This document shows positions 1 through 6,038 of a DNA stretch of 7,103 nt, one piece after another. This DNA comes from an uncultured Flavobacteriales bacterium. Its GTDB lineage: Bacteria > Bacteroidota > Bacteroidia > Palsa-965. Below the pieces are notes generated by a model that was not told where the DNA came from, ran no database searches, and worked only from the letters and a program-made list of their open reading frames with translations. Where the stretch lies: positions 1 to 7,103 of the forward strand of contig CAMLEF010000246.1 in the NCBI GenBank assembly GCA_946478675.1, given 5' to 3'. The translations under genes were made by a program, and so were the position numbers. How positions within the stretch are numbered: the stretch's first letter is position 1; each line of letters begins with the position of its first letter.

Positions 1-789
1 GTTGTAATACACCGGCAGCATCAGCCCGTACGTGCTGTAGGAAAACCACACGAAGAGCGCGAACGGTACAGCCATCGCCAGTACAAAACGAAGCAGCTGT
101 TTTCGCTGCCGGAAAAACATCCATGCCGACACGAGCGCTATGATGATCAATGCCGACGGGCGACAAAGCCACGCCAGGAACAGCAGCATTCCCACGAAGT
201 ACGGTCGTTGCTCTTGCGTTGCGCCGGTTTCATATTGCAGCACATAATCGAGCAGCAGCAGGATGAAGATGAGCTCAAAGTCGAAGCTCCACAAAGCGGT
301 GCTTACGGCGCTCAGCAGCGTGGTGCCGAAGGAGAAAACAACGGCGACGAACAGCGAAGGAATTTCATCGAGGAACTGCCGCGCGATCCGTGTAAGCAGG
401 AGAAAGATCACGACCGCAGAAATAGCCGCGAGCAAAAGCTGCAGAAAACTTTCCTGCTCGCTGTTCGCCATGTCGAGCCCGAAGAAATTAGCGATCGCAA
501 CAACGGGTACGCAGAGGAACGAATTGCCGAGCGGGTAGGAGTAGTAACAGGTTTCCCGCCGGCCGCGCGTGGTGAATTTCCAGGTGCCGTTCGAAAATTG
601 TTCCGGCGGCATCGCCATTTTATAGCTGTAGAGGTTGATGCTCCCGTTTTCGATCAGCGCCTGCGAAGTCAGCAGCGATAGCTGGGAATCACTGAGCGTG
701 TAGCTCACACGTCCGCACCAGGTCGTCGCGAACAGCAGCGCTGCAAGAAGTAAGCGGGAAATGTTCCAGGAAGAAAGGGGAGAAGACAT
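1..789 (-). CDS. GT-C-like integral membrane glycosyltransferase, partial (N-terminal 263 residues)
   Basis: An open frame runs on the minus strand from an ATG at 787-789 to the window edge without a stop, so the C-terminus is missing. The 263 visible residues are strongly hydrophobic, with likely membrane segments near 11-26, 90-106, 117-134, 145-166, 170-185, 198-222 and 232-252. TM1 is followed by a polar loop containing D34 in SDSQ and then SQALIENGSINLY. GT-C enzymes of the ArnT/PMT type carry their catalytic Asp in this first extracytoplasmic loop. The stretch SFGTTLLSAVSTALW (153-167) resembles the GT-S-ALW pattern of bacterial GT-C-like proteins. The family would transfer a sugar from a polyprenyl-phosphate donor to a lipid or protein on the periplasmic side; donor and acceptor cannot be inferred. 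The start was chosen because it is the first ATG after a candidate promoter and gives a sensible N-in TM1. Family assignment is from pattern memory, so moderate confidence. Confidence 0.72.
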   Translation of the reverse strand, partial: MSSPLSSWNISRLLLAALLFATTWCGRVSYTLSDSQLSLLTSQALIENGSINLYSYKMAMPPEQFSNGTWKFTTRGRRETCYYSYPLGNSFLCVPVVAIANFFGLDMANSEQESFLQLLLAAISAVVIFLLLTRIARQFLDEIPSLFVAVVFSFGTTLLSAVSTALWSFDFELIFILLLLDYVLQYETGATQEQRPYFVGMLLFLAWLCRPSALIIIALVSAWMFFRQRKQLLRFVLAMAVPFALFVWFSYSTYGLMLPVYYN

Positions 790-797
790 GCGCAATT

Positions 798-829
798 CAA
801 ATGTAGAGCTATTGGGAAAATTTCTCAAA
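798..829 (-). promoter_or_regulatory. Bacteroidota-type promoter for the GT-C-like gene
   Basis: Read on the minus strand, TTTG (829-826) is followed by a 20-nt spacer and TACATTTG (805-798). This is an exact match to the Bacteroidota primary sigma pattern TTTG-N19-21-TAnnTTTG. It lies only 8 bp upstream of the ATG at 789, so transcription would start almost at the start codon, giving a leaderless or near-leaderless mRNA. No Shine-Dalgarno sequence is visible before that ATG, which fits. Promoter activity is inferred. Confidence 0.6.
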
Positions 830-948
830 TGGCGTTCCGATGCCATGTTCCAACCGCAGCGATCTTCTTTTTTAATCTTCGCCTTCTGCGTAATCAGCGG
901 CTTGTAATTATTTGTAATCGTTTGTTGTCGGATAAAGTGGCGCTGCGA

Positions 949-980
949 TTTGGTTTTTCTGAAGAAATAAAATTCCTTTG
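949..980 (+). promoter_or_regulatory. Candidate promoter for comM (distal)
   Basis: TTTG (949-952), a 20-nt spacer and TTCCTTTG (973-980) match the Bacteroidota promoter pattern with one mismatch in the -7 element (TT instead of TA). It would give a leader of roughly 95 nt before the comM start. A second, weaker candidate with the same 20-nt spacing is TTTG at 1027-1030 plus GTTTTTTG at 1051-1058, which has two mismatches but lies closer to the gene. The sequence does not decide between them. Confidence 0.35.
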
Positions 981-1033
981 CCGCCCATTAGAAATTTTCA
1001 GCTTACGTCAAGATCGTTACTGCTGTTTTGAAC

Positions 1034-1047
1034 CCGATTGCAATCGG
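1034..1047. promoter_or_regulatory. 14-bp perfect palindrome upstream of comM (possible operator)
   Basis: CCGATTGCAATCGG reads identically on both strands. It sits 35 bp before the comM ATG, inside the spacer of the weaker promoter candidate (1027-1058). That is a typical place for a dimeric repressor to bind. A 14-bp perfect palindrome is expected roughly 0.4 times by chance in a window this size, so function is only suggested by its position. Confidence 0.3.
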
Positions 1048-1070
1048 ATTGTTTTTTGTTTTTAAAAAAA

Positions 1071-1076
1071 AAGGAG
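1071..1076 (+). promoter_or_regulatory. Strong Shine-Dalgarno site of comM
   Basis: AAGGAG lies 6 nt before the ATG at 1083 and directly after a run of nine A (1064-1072). It is the clearest ribosome binding site in the window, where most genes lack one. It fixes the comM start at 1083 rather than at the in-frame ATG at 1038. Confidence 0.75.
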
Positions 1077-1082
1077 AAGAAC

Positions 1083-2624
1083 ATGTCATTGGTCAAAGCC
1101 TATGGATGCGCCGTGTACGGCATCAATGCAACCACCGTTACTGTTGAAGTCAACATCGATACCGGCATCAATTTTCACATCGTCGGTTTGCCCGACAGCG
1201 CCGTTAAAGAAAGCCAGCAACGCATCGACGCTGCGCTGAAGAACAACGGCTTCAAAGTGCCGGGCAAAAAGATCACCGTCAATCTCGCGCCGGCGGATAT
1301 CCGCAAGGAAGGTTCCGCTTACGATCTGCCGATTGCCGTAGGTATGCTTTCCGCTTCGGGACAAATCCGCGCGGAGTGTGCGGCGGATTACATCATCATG
1401 GGAGAGCTGGCGCTCGATGGCGTGATCCGTCCGGTGAAAGGCGCGCTGCTGATGGCGCTGCATGCGAAAGAAGCCGGCTTCCGCGGGATCTTTCTTCCGG
1501 CGGAAAATGCGAAAGAAGCAGCGATCGTGGAGGGCATCGACGTGTATGCGATGTCGCACCTGCGTGAAGTGACGGATTTCTTCGAAGGAAAAAGCCAGGC
1601 TATGCCGGTGAAAGCCGATCCGTTCGAAGCGTTCGACAACGCGCTGAATTTTTGCGATGCGGATTTCTCCGACGTGAAAGGACAGGAGAACATCAAGCGC
1701 GCGCTGGAAATTGCGGCGGCCGGCGGTCACAATATTTTGATGGTCGGTCCGCCCGGCGCAGGGAAAACGATGCTCGCGCGACGACTGCCCGGCATTCTTC
1801 CGCCGATGACGCTGCGCGAATCGCTCGAGACGACGAAGATCCATTCCGTTGCGGGCAAAACGGGAAAGTACAGCGGCCTCATCACGCAACGCCCGTTCCG
1901 CGCGCCGCACCATACGATCAGCGACGTGGCGCTCGTGGGTGGGGGCGGACATCCGCAGCCGGGAGAAATTTCACTCGCGCACAACGGCGTGCTTTTTCTC
2001 GATGAGCTGCCCGAATACAAACGCGCCGTGCTCGAAGTGATGCGCCAGCCGCTGGAAGATCGTGTCGTGACGATTTCGCGCGCGAAGTTCACCGTCGTTT
2101 ACCCGGCCGGCTTCATGCTTGTCACGTCGATGAACCCGTGTCCGTGCGGCTACTACAATCATCCCGACAAAGAATGTGTGTGTCCGCCCGGCACCGTGCG
2201 CAAATACCTCAACCGTTTGTCGGGACCGTTGCTCGACCGTATCGATATTCACATCGAAGTGACGCCGGTGGGTTTTGGCCGGCTCATCGAGCAGAAACCG
2301 GCGGAAGCCAGCGCTACCGTTCGCGAGCGTGTGATCCGTGCGCGTGATATCCAGCTGAAACGTTTCGCGTCGCACGAAGGCGTATATGCCAATGCGCAGA
2401 TGAGCGCGAGCCTGCTGCGTACGATCTGCACGATCGATGAAACCGGCAAGCAGCTGCTGAAGATGGCGATGGAGAAGCTCGGCCTTTCCGCGCGCGCTTA
2501 CGATCGCATTTTGAAAGTAGCGCGCACCATCGCCGATCTTTCCGGCGCGACGGAGATCGGTTCGGATCATCTTGCCGAAGCGATCCAGTACCGGAGCCTC
2601 GATCGCGAATCCTGGGCGGGATGA
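1083..2624 (+). CDS. comM: YifB/ComM-family AAA+ Mg-chelatase-like ATPase
   Basis: This 513-residue protein has the full ComM/YifB layout and usual length. The N-terminal Lon-S16-like ChlI domain covers about 20-145 and includes KEGSAYDLPIA (75-85). The Mg-chelatase AAA+ module covers about 190-395, with Walker A GPPGAGKT (222-229), Walker B VLFLDE (303-308), a sensor-1-like N351 and LLDRID (383-388) holding a likely arginine finger. The Mg_chelatase C-terminal domain covers about 405-508, with GLSARAYDR (467-475). A four-cysteine cluster, CPC (353-355) and CVC (365-367), follows sensor 1. In Vibrio, ComM is a hexameric helicase that drives branch migration when transformed DNA is integrated; relatives occur in many species not known to be competent. 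Cytoplasmic. It is divergent from the membrane protein gene and transcribed alone or with readthrough into the next gene, as no clear terminator follows. Family assignment is firm; its role in this organism is inferred. Confidence 0.95.
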   Translation: MSLVKAYGCAVYGINATTVTVEVNIDTGINFHIVGLPDSAVKESQQRIDAALKNNGFKVPGKKITVNLAPADIRKEGSAYDLPIAVGMLSASGQIRAECAADYIIMGELALDGVIRPVKGALLMALHAKEAGFRGIFLPAENAKEAAIVEGIDVYAMSHLREVTDFFEGKSQAMPVKADPFEAFDNALNFCDADFSDVKGQENIKRALEIAAAGGHNILMVGPPGAGKTMLARRLPGILPPMTLRESLETTKIHSVAGKTGKYSGLITQRPFRAPHHTISDVALVGGGGHPQPGEISLAHNGVLFLDELPEYKRAVLEVMRQPLEDRVVTISRAKFTVVYPAGFMLVTSMNPCPCGYYNHPDKECVCPPGTVRKYLNRLSGPLLDRIDIHIEVTPVGFGRLIEQKPAEASATVRERVIRARDIQLKRFASHEGVYANAQMSASLLRTICTIDETGKQLLKMAMEKLGLSARAYDRILKVARTIADLSGATEIGSDHLAEAIQYRSLDRESWAG

Positions 2625-2687
2625 GGTTAGGGAACTGTTATTCAATTGTTTTATATTAAATCAGGAGTTATCGGACTTTTTGTCAGG

Positions 2688-2723
2688 ATTTAAATATTAT
2701 TGCTGAGTATTAATAATTTAAAT
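2688..2723. repeat. AT-rich imperfect inverted repeat between comM and the T9SS-protein gene
   Basis: ATTTAAATATTATT (2688-2701) and AATAATTTAAAT (2712-2723) are complementary apart from a 2-nt bulge, around a 10-nt loop. The stem is all A/T and is not followed by a convincing T tract, so it is a poor intrinsic terminator. It lies about 20 bp upstream of the candidate promoter of the next gene and may be an AT-rich upstream element or protein-binding site. The whole gap 2625-2797 is AT-rich and no gene was seen in it. Confidence 0.3.
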
Positions 2724-2741
2724 AAAAACTTTAAACTTTTG

Positions 2742-2772
2742 TTGACTTTCGTGTTTCCGCTGATCTAATTTG
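2742..2772 (+). promoter_or_regulatory. Candidate promoter of the secreted T9SS-protein gene
   Basis: TTG (2742-2744, within TTTTGTTGAC) and TAATTTG (2766-2772) are separated by 21 nt. The -7 element has one base fewer between TA and TTTG than the TAnnTTTG consensus. Transcription would begin near 2778, leaving a leader of about 20 nt with no Shine-Dalgarno site, which is common for this phylum. Confidence 0.42.
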
Positions 2773-2797
2773 CAGCCCTAACCAATATCTATATCTC

Positions 2798-4582
2798 ATG
2801 AAAACGTTACGATTGATGATGCTTGGCCTGCTCACGGCAGGAAGTCTCCAGGCGCAGTATTTTCAGCATGTTTATGGTGGTGGATCGCAGGATTTTCTTC
2901 AGACCGGCGTGAATGTGTCGGTAGGTCCGATGGGCTATCTTTCAGCCGGCTATACGGACCAGCTTCTTCCGGGCGGTCAATATTCGGTGATGGTGCTTCG
3001 CACGGATGTCAATGGCAACGTGGGGGCGGTGCCGACCTTCACGAACGGTTACCAGCTGGCGGATGTCACCGGCGCGGTGGTGAGCGCGAAAGGCCGCAAA
3101 ATGGTGCAGCATCCTTCCGGCCGCATCCTCGTGTTCGGCGATTATGGTCCGCAGCCCGGCGGTCCTTCGAATGGATTCTTTTACATGATGGTGGCCCCGA
3201 ACGGCGGCGCAGGCATTGTGACCGGCTACACGCTGCCCTTCCCGGTGCAGAACGTGCGCGCCACGTCCATCGCGCTTTCCCCGACCAACACCAATAACGT
3301 GTACGTCTGCGGTTACGTCACCGACGGCAGCGGCAACGATCTCCCGATCGTGATGAGCCTGCAGTTCGGTACCGGCGCGATCAACTGGGCGTGCGTCTAC
3401 AACCAGACGGTAACGACCTTCTCGCAATGGCACGCGAATGATCTCGTCGAGTCACCGTACCCGTCCTCTGCCGGTACGATTGACGTGGCCATTGTTGGTT
3501 CTTACAACACGAGCTCTGCGCTTACCGCTGACGGCTGTTTCTTCACCGTCAATGCAAACACGGGCGCTCCCACTTCACCGGGCGGTCTCGAGCTGTACGG
3601 CAACGCAGGTTCGGACGACGGACTGAATTCGATCTGCATCGCGAATAACACGGTCGGTTCGGGTGCCGGTTTCGCAGTGGCCGGCTATACGTTCGATGCC
3701 TTTACGGCGCCGGCTTCTTATGAAACCTGGGCGATGAAGATCAGCGCGAACGGCGCAGTGGTCGACTGGACCTCGGAGCTGATGCATTCCGGTTTGGTTG
3801 CCGACAATTTCGGTTACGATATCATCGAACGCTACAATTCGTTCTTCCAGTACGAATATTATGTCGGTGCAACCGTTATTGCAGGCGGCGGCATGGGCGC
3901 TGATGACGCGCTCGTGTATAAAGTCGATGCAAACGGCAACCCTGCGCCGGGCAACAACCAGTTCGAGTACGGCGGTCCCGGCAATGAAAACGCATTCGAG
4001 CTCGACCAGTACAACGGAACGCCGAACGACGGCCTGACCATTTACGGCAATACGAGAGGATCGTTCGCTGCGATCGGCGCGAATGATTTCTACCTCGTGC
4101 GTGCGTACTTCAACGGTGTGACCACCTGCAACAGCAACCTGCAGCCCACGCCGTACATTCCCGGCCCGAACCTGCTGCCGCCCGTACCGATCGCGATCAT
4201 TGCCCCGCTCAATCCTTCGCCGATGTTCTACAACATGATCTTCCGCCTGAAGAATGCAACGATCTGCTTCGCAGCAGCAGTTGGCGGAGGCAGCAATGCG
4301 AAGATCGCGGCAGGACAAAACGGAACAACGTCCGTATTCCCGAACCCGGTCGACCACAATGCAGCGCAGCTGACGGTGGCTTTCGATCAGCCCGCCAAAG
4401 CCGGCGAAGCGCAGGTGGAATTGTGGAATATGCTCGGCCAGCTTTGCACGAAACAACAGTCGGCAGTAGCTGAAGGTCAGCAGGAGCTCAAGCTCGATTT
4501 CGGAACGCTCAAGCCTGGTGTGTATCACCTTGTGGTTCGTCGCGACGGCGCAGTTACCGATATGCAGGTAACGGTGCAATAA
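2798..4582 (+). CDS. Secreted beta-propeller-like protein with T9SS type A C-terminal sorting domain
   Basis: This 594-residue protein starts with a Sec signal peptide: MKTLR, a hydrophobic core, then a likely cut after LQA at residue 19. The body has loosely repeated units of the form YG-G-(x)-D..., followed by a (V/A)AGYT or IYGNT strand: near 26-52 (YGGGSQDF, SAGYT), 267-298 (YGNAGSDDG, VAGYT) and 391-418 (YGGPGNEN, IYGNT). Such units are common in large Bacteroidota proteins predicted to fold as beta-propellers. Cysteines 444 and 490 might form a disulfide before the tail. Residues 511-594 are a typical T9SS sorting domain: SVFPNPV (512-518), ELWNMLGQ (541-548) and LKPGVYHLVV (571-580). 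Such proteins are exported by Sec, then carried over the outer membrane by T9SS and released or attached at the surface. No enzymatic motif was seen; a structural or adhesive role is a guess. It is monocistronic, with its own candidate promoter and a strong terminator. Confidence 0.88.
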   Translation: MKTLRLMMLGLLTAGSLQAQYFQHVYGGGSQDFLQTGVNVSVGPMGYLSAGYTDQLLPGGQYSVMVLRTDVNGNVGAVPTFTNGYQLADVTGAVVSAKGRKMVQHPSGRILVFGDYGPQPGGPSNGFFYMMVAPNGGAGIVTGYTLPFPVQNVRATSIALSPTNTNNVYVCGYVTDGSGNDLPIVMSLQFGTGAINWACVYNQTVTTFSQWHANDLVESPYPSSAGTIDVAIVGSYNTSSALTADGCFFTVNANTGAPTSPGGLELYGNAGSDDGLNSICIANNTVGSGAGFAVAGYTFDAFTAPASYETWAMKISANGAVVDWTSELMHSGLVADNFGYDIIERYNSFFQYEYYVGATVIAGGGMGADDALVYKVDANGNPAPGNNQFEYGGPGNENAFELDQYNGTPNDGLTIYGNTRGSFAAIGANDFYLVRAYFNGVTTCNSNLQPTPYIPGPNLLPPVPIAIIAPLNPSPMFYNMIFRLKNATICFAAAVGGGSNAKIAAGQNGTTSVFPNPVDHNAAQLTVAFDQPAKAGEAQVELWNMLGQLCTKQQSAVAEGQQELKLDFGTLKPGVYHLVVRRDGAVTDMQVTVQ

Positions 4583-4600
4583 GCGCGGATCTGATGCAGA

Positions 4601-4640
4601 AGAGCCGCCTGTCGTAAGATGGGCGGCTTTTCGTTTTTCA
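4601..4640 (+). terminator. Intrinsic terminator after the T9SS-protein gene
   Basis: AGAGCCGCCTGTC (4601-4613) pairs with GATGGGCGGCTTT (4618-4630) in a 13-bp stem that includes three G-U pairs. It closes on a GUAA loop, a GNRA-type tetraloop, and runs into TTTCGTTTTTC. It starts 18 bp after the stop codon. It also lies beyond the 3' end of the convergent lipoprotein gene, but the T tract is only on the plus strand, so it mainly stops plus-strand transcription. Confidence 0.85.
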
Positions 4641-4651
4641 AAAGAAGAACG

Positions 4652-5137
4652 TTACTCCTTGATTCCGAGCGCAACTTTTACCTGCTCGTAATTATTCCAG
4701 TCGAGATCCGGGTTGGCCCGGCGAACAGACGAAGCAACGGCCAGCACTTTGATGGTCCACGTTCCGGGGTTGGCGGGTGGTGTAAGGTCGGAGTCCTGGA
4801 CGATAACCGTAAATCCGCCCTGGTAATAAGAAAACCGCTGGCTTTGCGCATAATTGTTCGATAGAAATACGGTACGCGGCAACGGCAGCCATCCGCCTGA
4901 ACCATTGCTTTCGTAGACAAAAACGCCTCCTGTATTTACAATGTCGGAAGTAATCGCTCCCCAGGTGAAATTTGCATAATCATAGTAACCGCTGGAATTC
5001 CAGCTCCAGTTGGAGAAGGTGATGGTGCTTGATTTGACATTGGCATTTCCGTCTTTGCCGGGAGGCCCTTCTTTCCTGCAACCGGAAAAGGCAAGGATCA
5101 AAAGGAAAAGGAGCGGGGTGTAGCGTTTAAGGTTCAT
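4652..5137 (-). CDS. Small lipoprotein with collagen-like GPPGKDG motif
   Basis: This 161-residue protein has a lipoprotein signal: MNLKRY, a hydrophobic stretch, then FSGC with the lipidated cysteine at 20. F at -3 is an unusual lipobox residue, but the overall shape fits. RKE follows the cysteine and resembles the charged surface-export signals of Bacteroidota lipoproteins. A single collagen-like run, GPPGKDG (24-30), is followed by NANVKSSTITF and a beta-rich domain rich in Trp and Tyr (about 36-135). The C-terminus NPDLDWNNYEQVKVALGI (142-159) resembles the ending of many uncharacterised Bacteroidota lipoproteins with such N-termini. No catalytic motif was seen. The start lies 9 bp after the stop of the TIR gene on the same strand, with no Shine-Dalgarno site, so the two are probably co-transcribed and perhaps translationally coupled. 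It likely sits on the outer membrane, possibly facing outward; function unknown. Confidence 0.85.
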   Translation of the reverse strand: MNLKRYTPLLFLLILAFSGCRKEGPPGKDGNANVKSSTITFSNWSWNSSGYYDYANFTWGAITSDIVNTGGVFVYESNGSGGWLPLPRTVFLSNNYAQSQRFSYYQGGFTVIVQDSDLTPPANPGTWTIKVLAVASSVRRANPDLDWNNYEQVKVALGIKE

Positions 5138-5146
5138 CGTTTGATT

Positions 5147-5824
5147 TTAGTTAGAGTTGGAAGGCATGCTATGCGATTTGTCGATGGCAGGTGAACCGGA
5201 AGAGCTGTTGCTGAAGTAATAAAATCCGATGGCTGCAGCGAGCAGCAGCAACAGCACAATTACCCAACCGCTGCCGTTATTGACGGTAACCGAATTCGAA
5301 TTTTTAATCGTGGCGGAAGCGTTTTGCTTGCGGTCCATGTCGCCGGATTTCTTTTTTGCTTCAGGCGTATTCACTGTGCGTGATAATCCGGCTACCGGGT
5401 GTTTCCGGGAAGTGGCGATCGTCTCGAGAACTTTTTTCACGATCGTTTCCATCGGGAGCGATGAAGAGACGGTATAACGATCGGCAAGGATCGGGAACTG
5501 CTCTCTCAATTCTGCGATGGTGATTTCGTGAAGAACGGGAAGTATCTTGTTTTGCCGGCCTTCCTGTGCAATCAGCGTGGCCAGCTCATTCATCGCCCAT
5601 CTTTTGGTGAGATAAACCGGGCTGATGATTACAATTCCGAAGGAAGCGCTTTTCAGTCCTTCGTTGATGCTTAAGGCGATGCTGTCGCCCAGCCGCAATT
5701 CAAATCCCGAATACCAGACTTTCAGGCCGGTCTTCATCAGCTCGACCGCCAGCTCATTGGCAAAGGCGGATTTGTCTTCAAAAGCATGCGAGATAAAAAT
5801 GTCGTAGGCGAAATTTTCTTTCAT
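5147..5824 (-). CDS. Tail-anchored TIR-domain protein
   Basis: This 225-residue protein begins with a TIR domain (about 5-125): box 1 YDIFISHAFEDK (7-18), G-LKVWYS (33-39), LRLGDSIALSINEGLKSA (43-60) and GIVIISPVYL (63-72). RWAMNELATL (75-84) places W76 and E80 four residues apart, as in NAD-cleaving TIR domains such as SARM1 (W638/E642), so NADase activity is plausible. A polar linker rich in Lys, Asn, Ser and Thr (about 138-185) leads to one hydrophobic helix (187-204, WVIVLLLLLAAAIGFYYF) and a short polar tail rich in Ser. This predicts a C-tail-anchored inner membrane protein with TIR in the cytoplasm. Bacterial TIR proteins often act in anti-phage NAD depletion or signalling, but no Thoeris, CBASS or Pycsar partner is nearby; the only linked gene is the lipoprotein 9 bp downstream. 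No canonical promoter was found upstream. The TIR call is firm; the role is unknown. Confidence 0.9.
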   Translation of the reverse strand: MKENFAYDIFISHAFEDKSAFANELAVELMKTGLKVWYSGFELRLGDSIALSINEGLKSASFGIVIISPVYLTKRWAMNELATLIAQEGRQNKILPVLHEITIAELREQFPILADRYTVSSSLPMETIVKKVLETIATSRKHPVAGLSRTVNTPEAKKKSGDMDRKQNASATIKNSNSVTVNNGSGWVIVLLLLLAAAIGFYYFSNSSSGSPAIDKSHSMPSNSN

Positions 5825-5985
5825 GATCGTTCAGTGCAGGAATACCGTTAAGCGCCCGTAATGATTGCCATTATCCCGGCGCGGCGAAAAAACAGTTTCC
5901 GAACAGCCTGAATTCCTTTCCGGATAGCCCGGATTACTGTCCCGGAGAGGGTCGCGTAACGTTCACCGCAACTGCCTGCGACCAC
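5825..5985. other. Intergenic region upstream of the TIR gene
   Basis: No gene, RNA or canonical TAnnTTTG promoter was found here on the minus strand. Two minor features are visible. One is a 15-bp inverted repeat, TAATG-N5-CATTA (5859-5873), about 35 bp before the TIR start. The other is three CCGGA repeats at 5920, 5929 and 5942. Either might mark a regulatory region for an alternative sigma factor or a repressor, but both are short enough to be chance. Confidence 0.25.
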
Positions 5986-6017
5986 AAAAAAAAGGCCCGT
6001 CGCAATGACGGGCCTTT
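5986..6017 (-). terminator. Intrinsic terminator of the atpDC transcript
   Basis: AAAGGCCCGTC (5991-6001) and GACGGGCCTTT (6007-6017) form a perfect 11-bp stem with a 5-nt loop. On the minus strand the hairpin runs into a tract of eight T (complement of 5986-5993). It lies 21 bp past the atpC stop and ends the atpD-atpC message, separating it from the TIR operon on the same strand. Confidence 0.93.
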
Positions 6018-6038
6018 CAGCATTTTTCCTGGTAATGG

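Noticed and set aside
208..681. Plus-strand open frames opposite the membrane protein gene
   Set aside because: They are antisense to a continuous hydrophobic frame with family-like motifs; their products are charged, low-complexity shadows.
829..1065. A 78-codon plus-strand open frame between the divergent genes
   Set aside because: It has no ribosome binding site, its composition is unlike a protein (rich in Cys, Phe, Arg), and it overlaps the promoter candidates and palindrome of comM.
1038..1082. Upstream ATG extending comM by 15 residues
   Set aside because: The extension lies in the palindrome and A-tract, whereas the ATG at 1083 has a strong ribosome binding site and the family's N-terminus MSLVKAYG.
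1086..1952. Long minus-strand open frame (288 codons) opposite comM
   Set aside because: It is an Arg/His-rich mirror of a well-supported gene, a usual by-product of GC-rich codon use.
3575..4579. Very long minus-strand open frame (334 codons) opposite the T9SS-protein gene
   Set aside because: The product is rich in Arg, His and Val with no family features, while the plus strand has a signal peptide and a sorting domain. It is treated as a shadow.
5920..5946. Three CCGGA repeats as a possible direct-repeat array
   Set aside because: The units are only 5-6 bp with uneven spacing (9 and 13 bp), too weak for a CRISPR or a defined repeat family.
5147..6038. A complete known defence system (Thoeris, CBASS, Pycsar) around the TIR gene
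   Set aside because: No sirtuin/SLOG-type, cyclase, SAVED or STING partner is encoded in the window, and the flanking genes are housekeeping or envelope genes.
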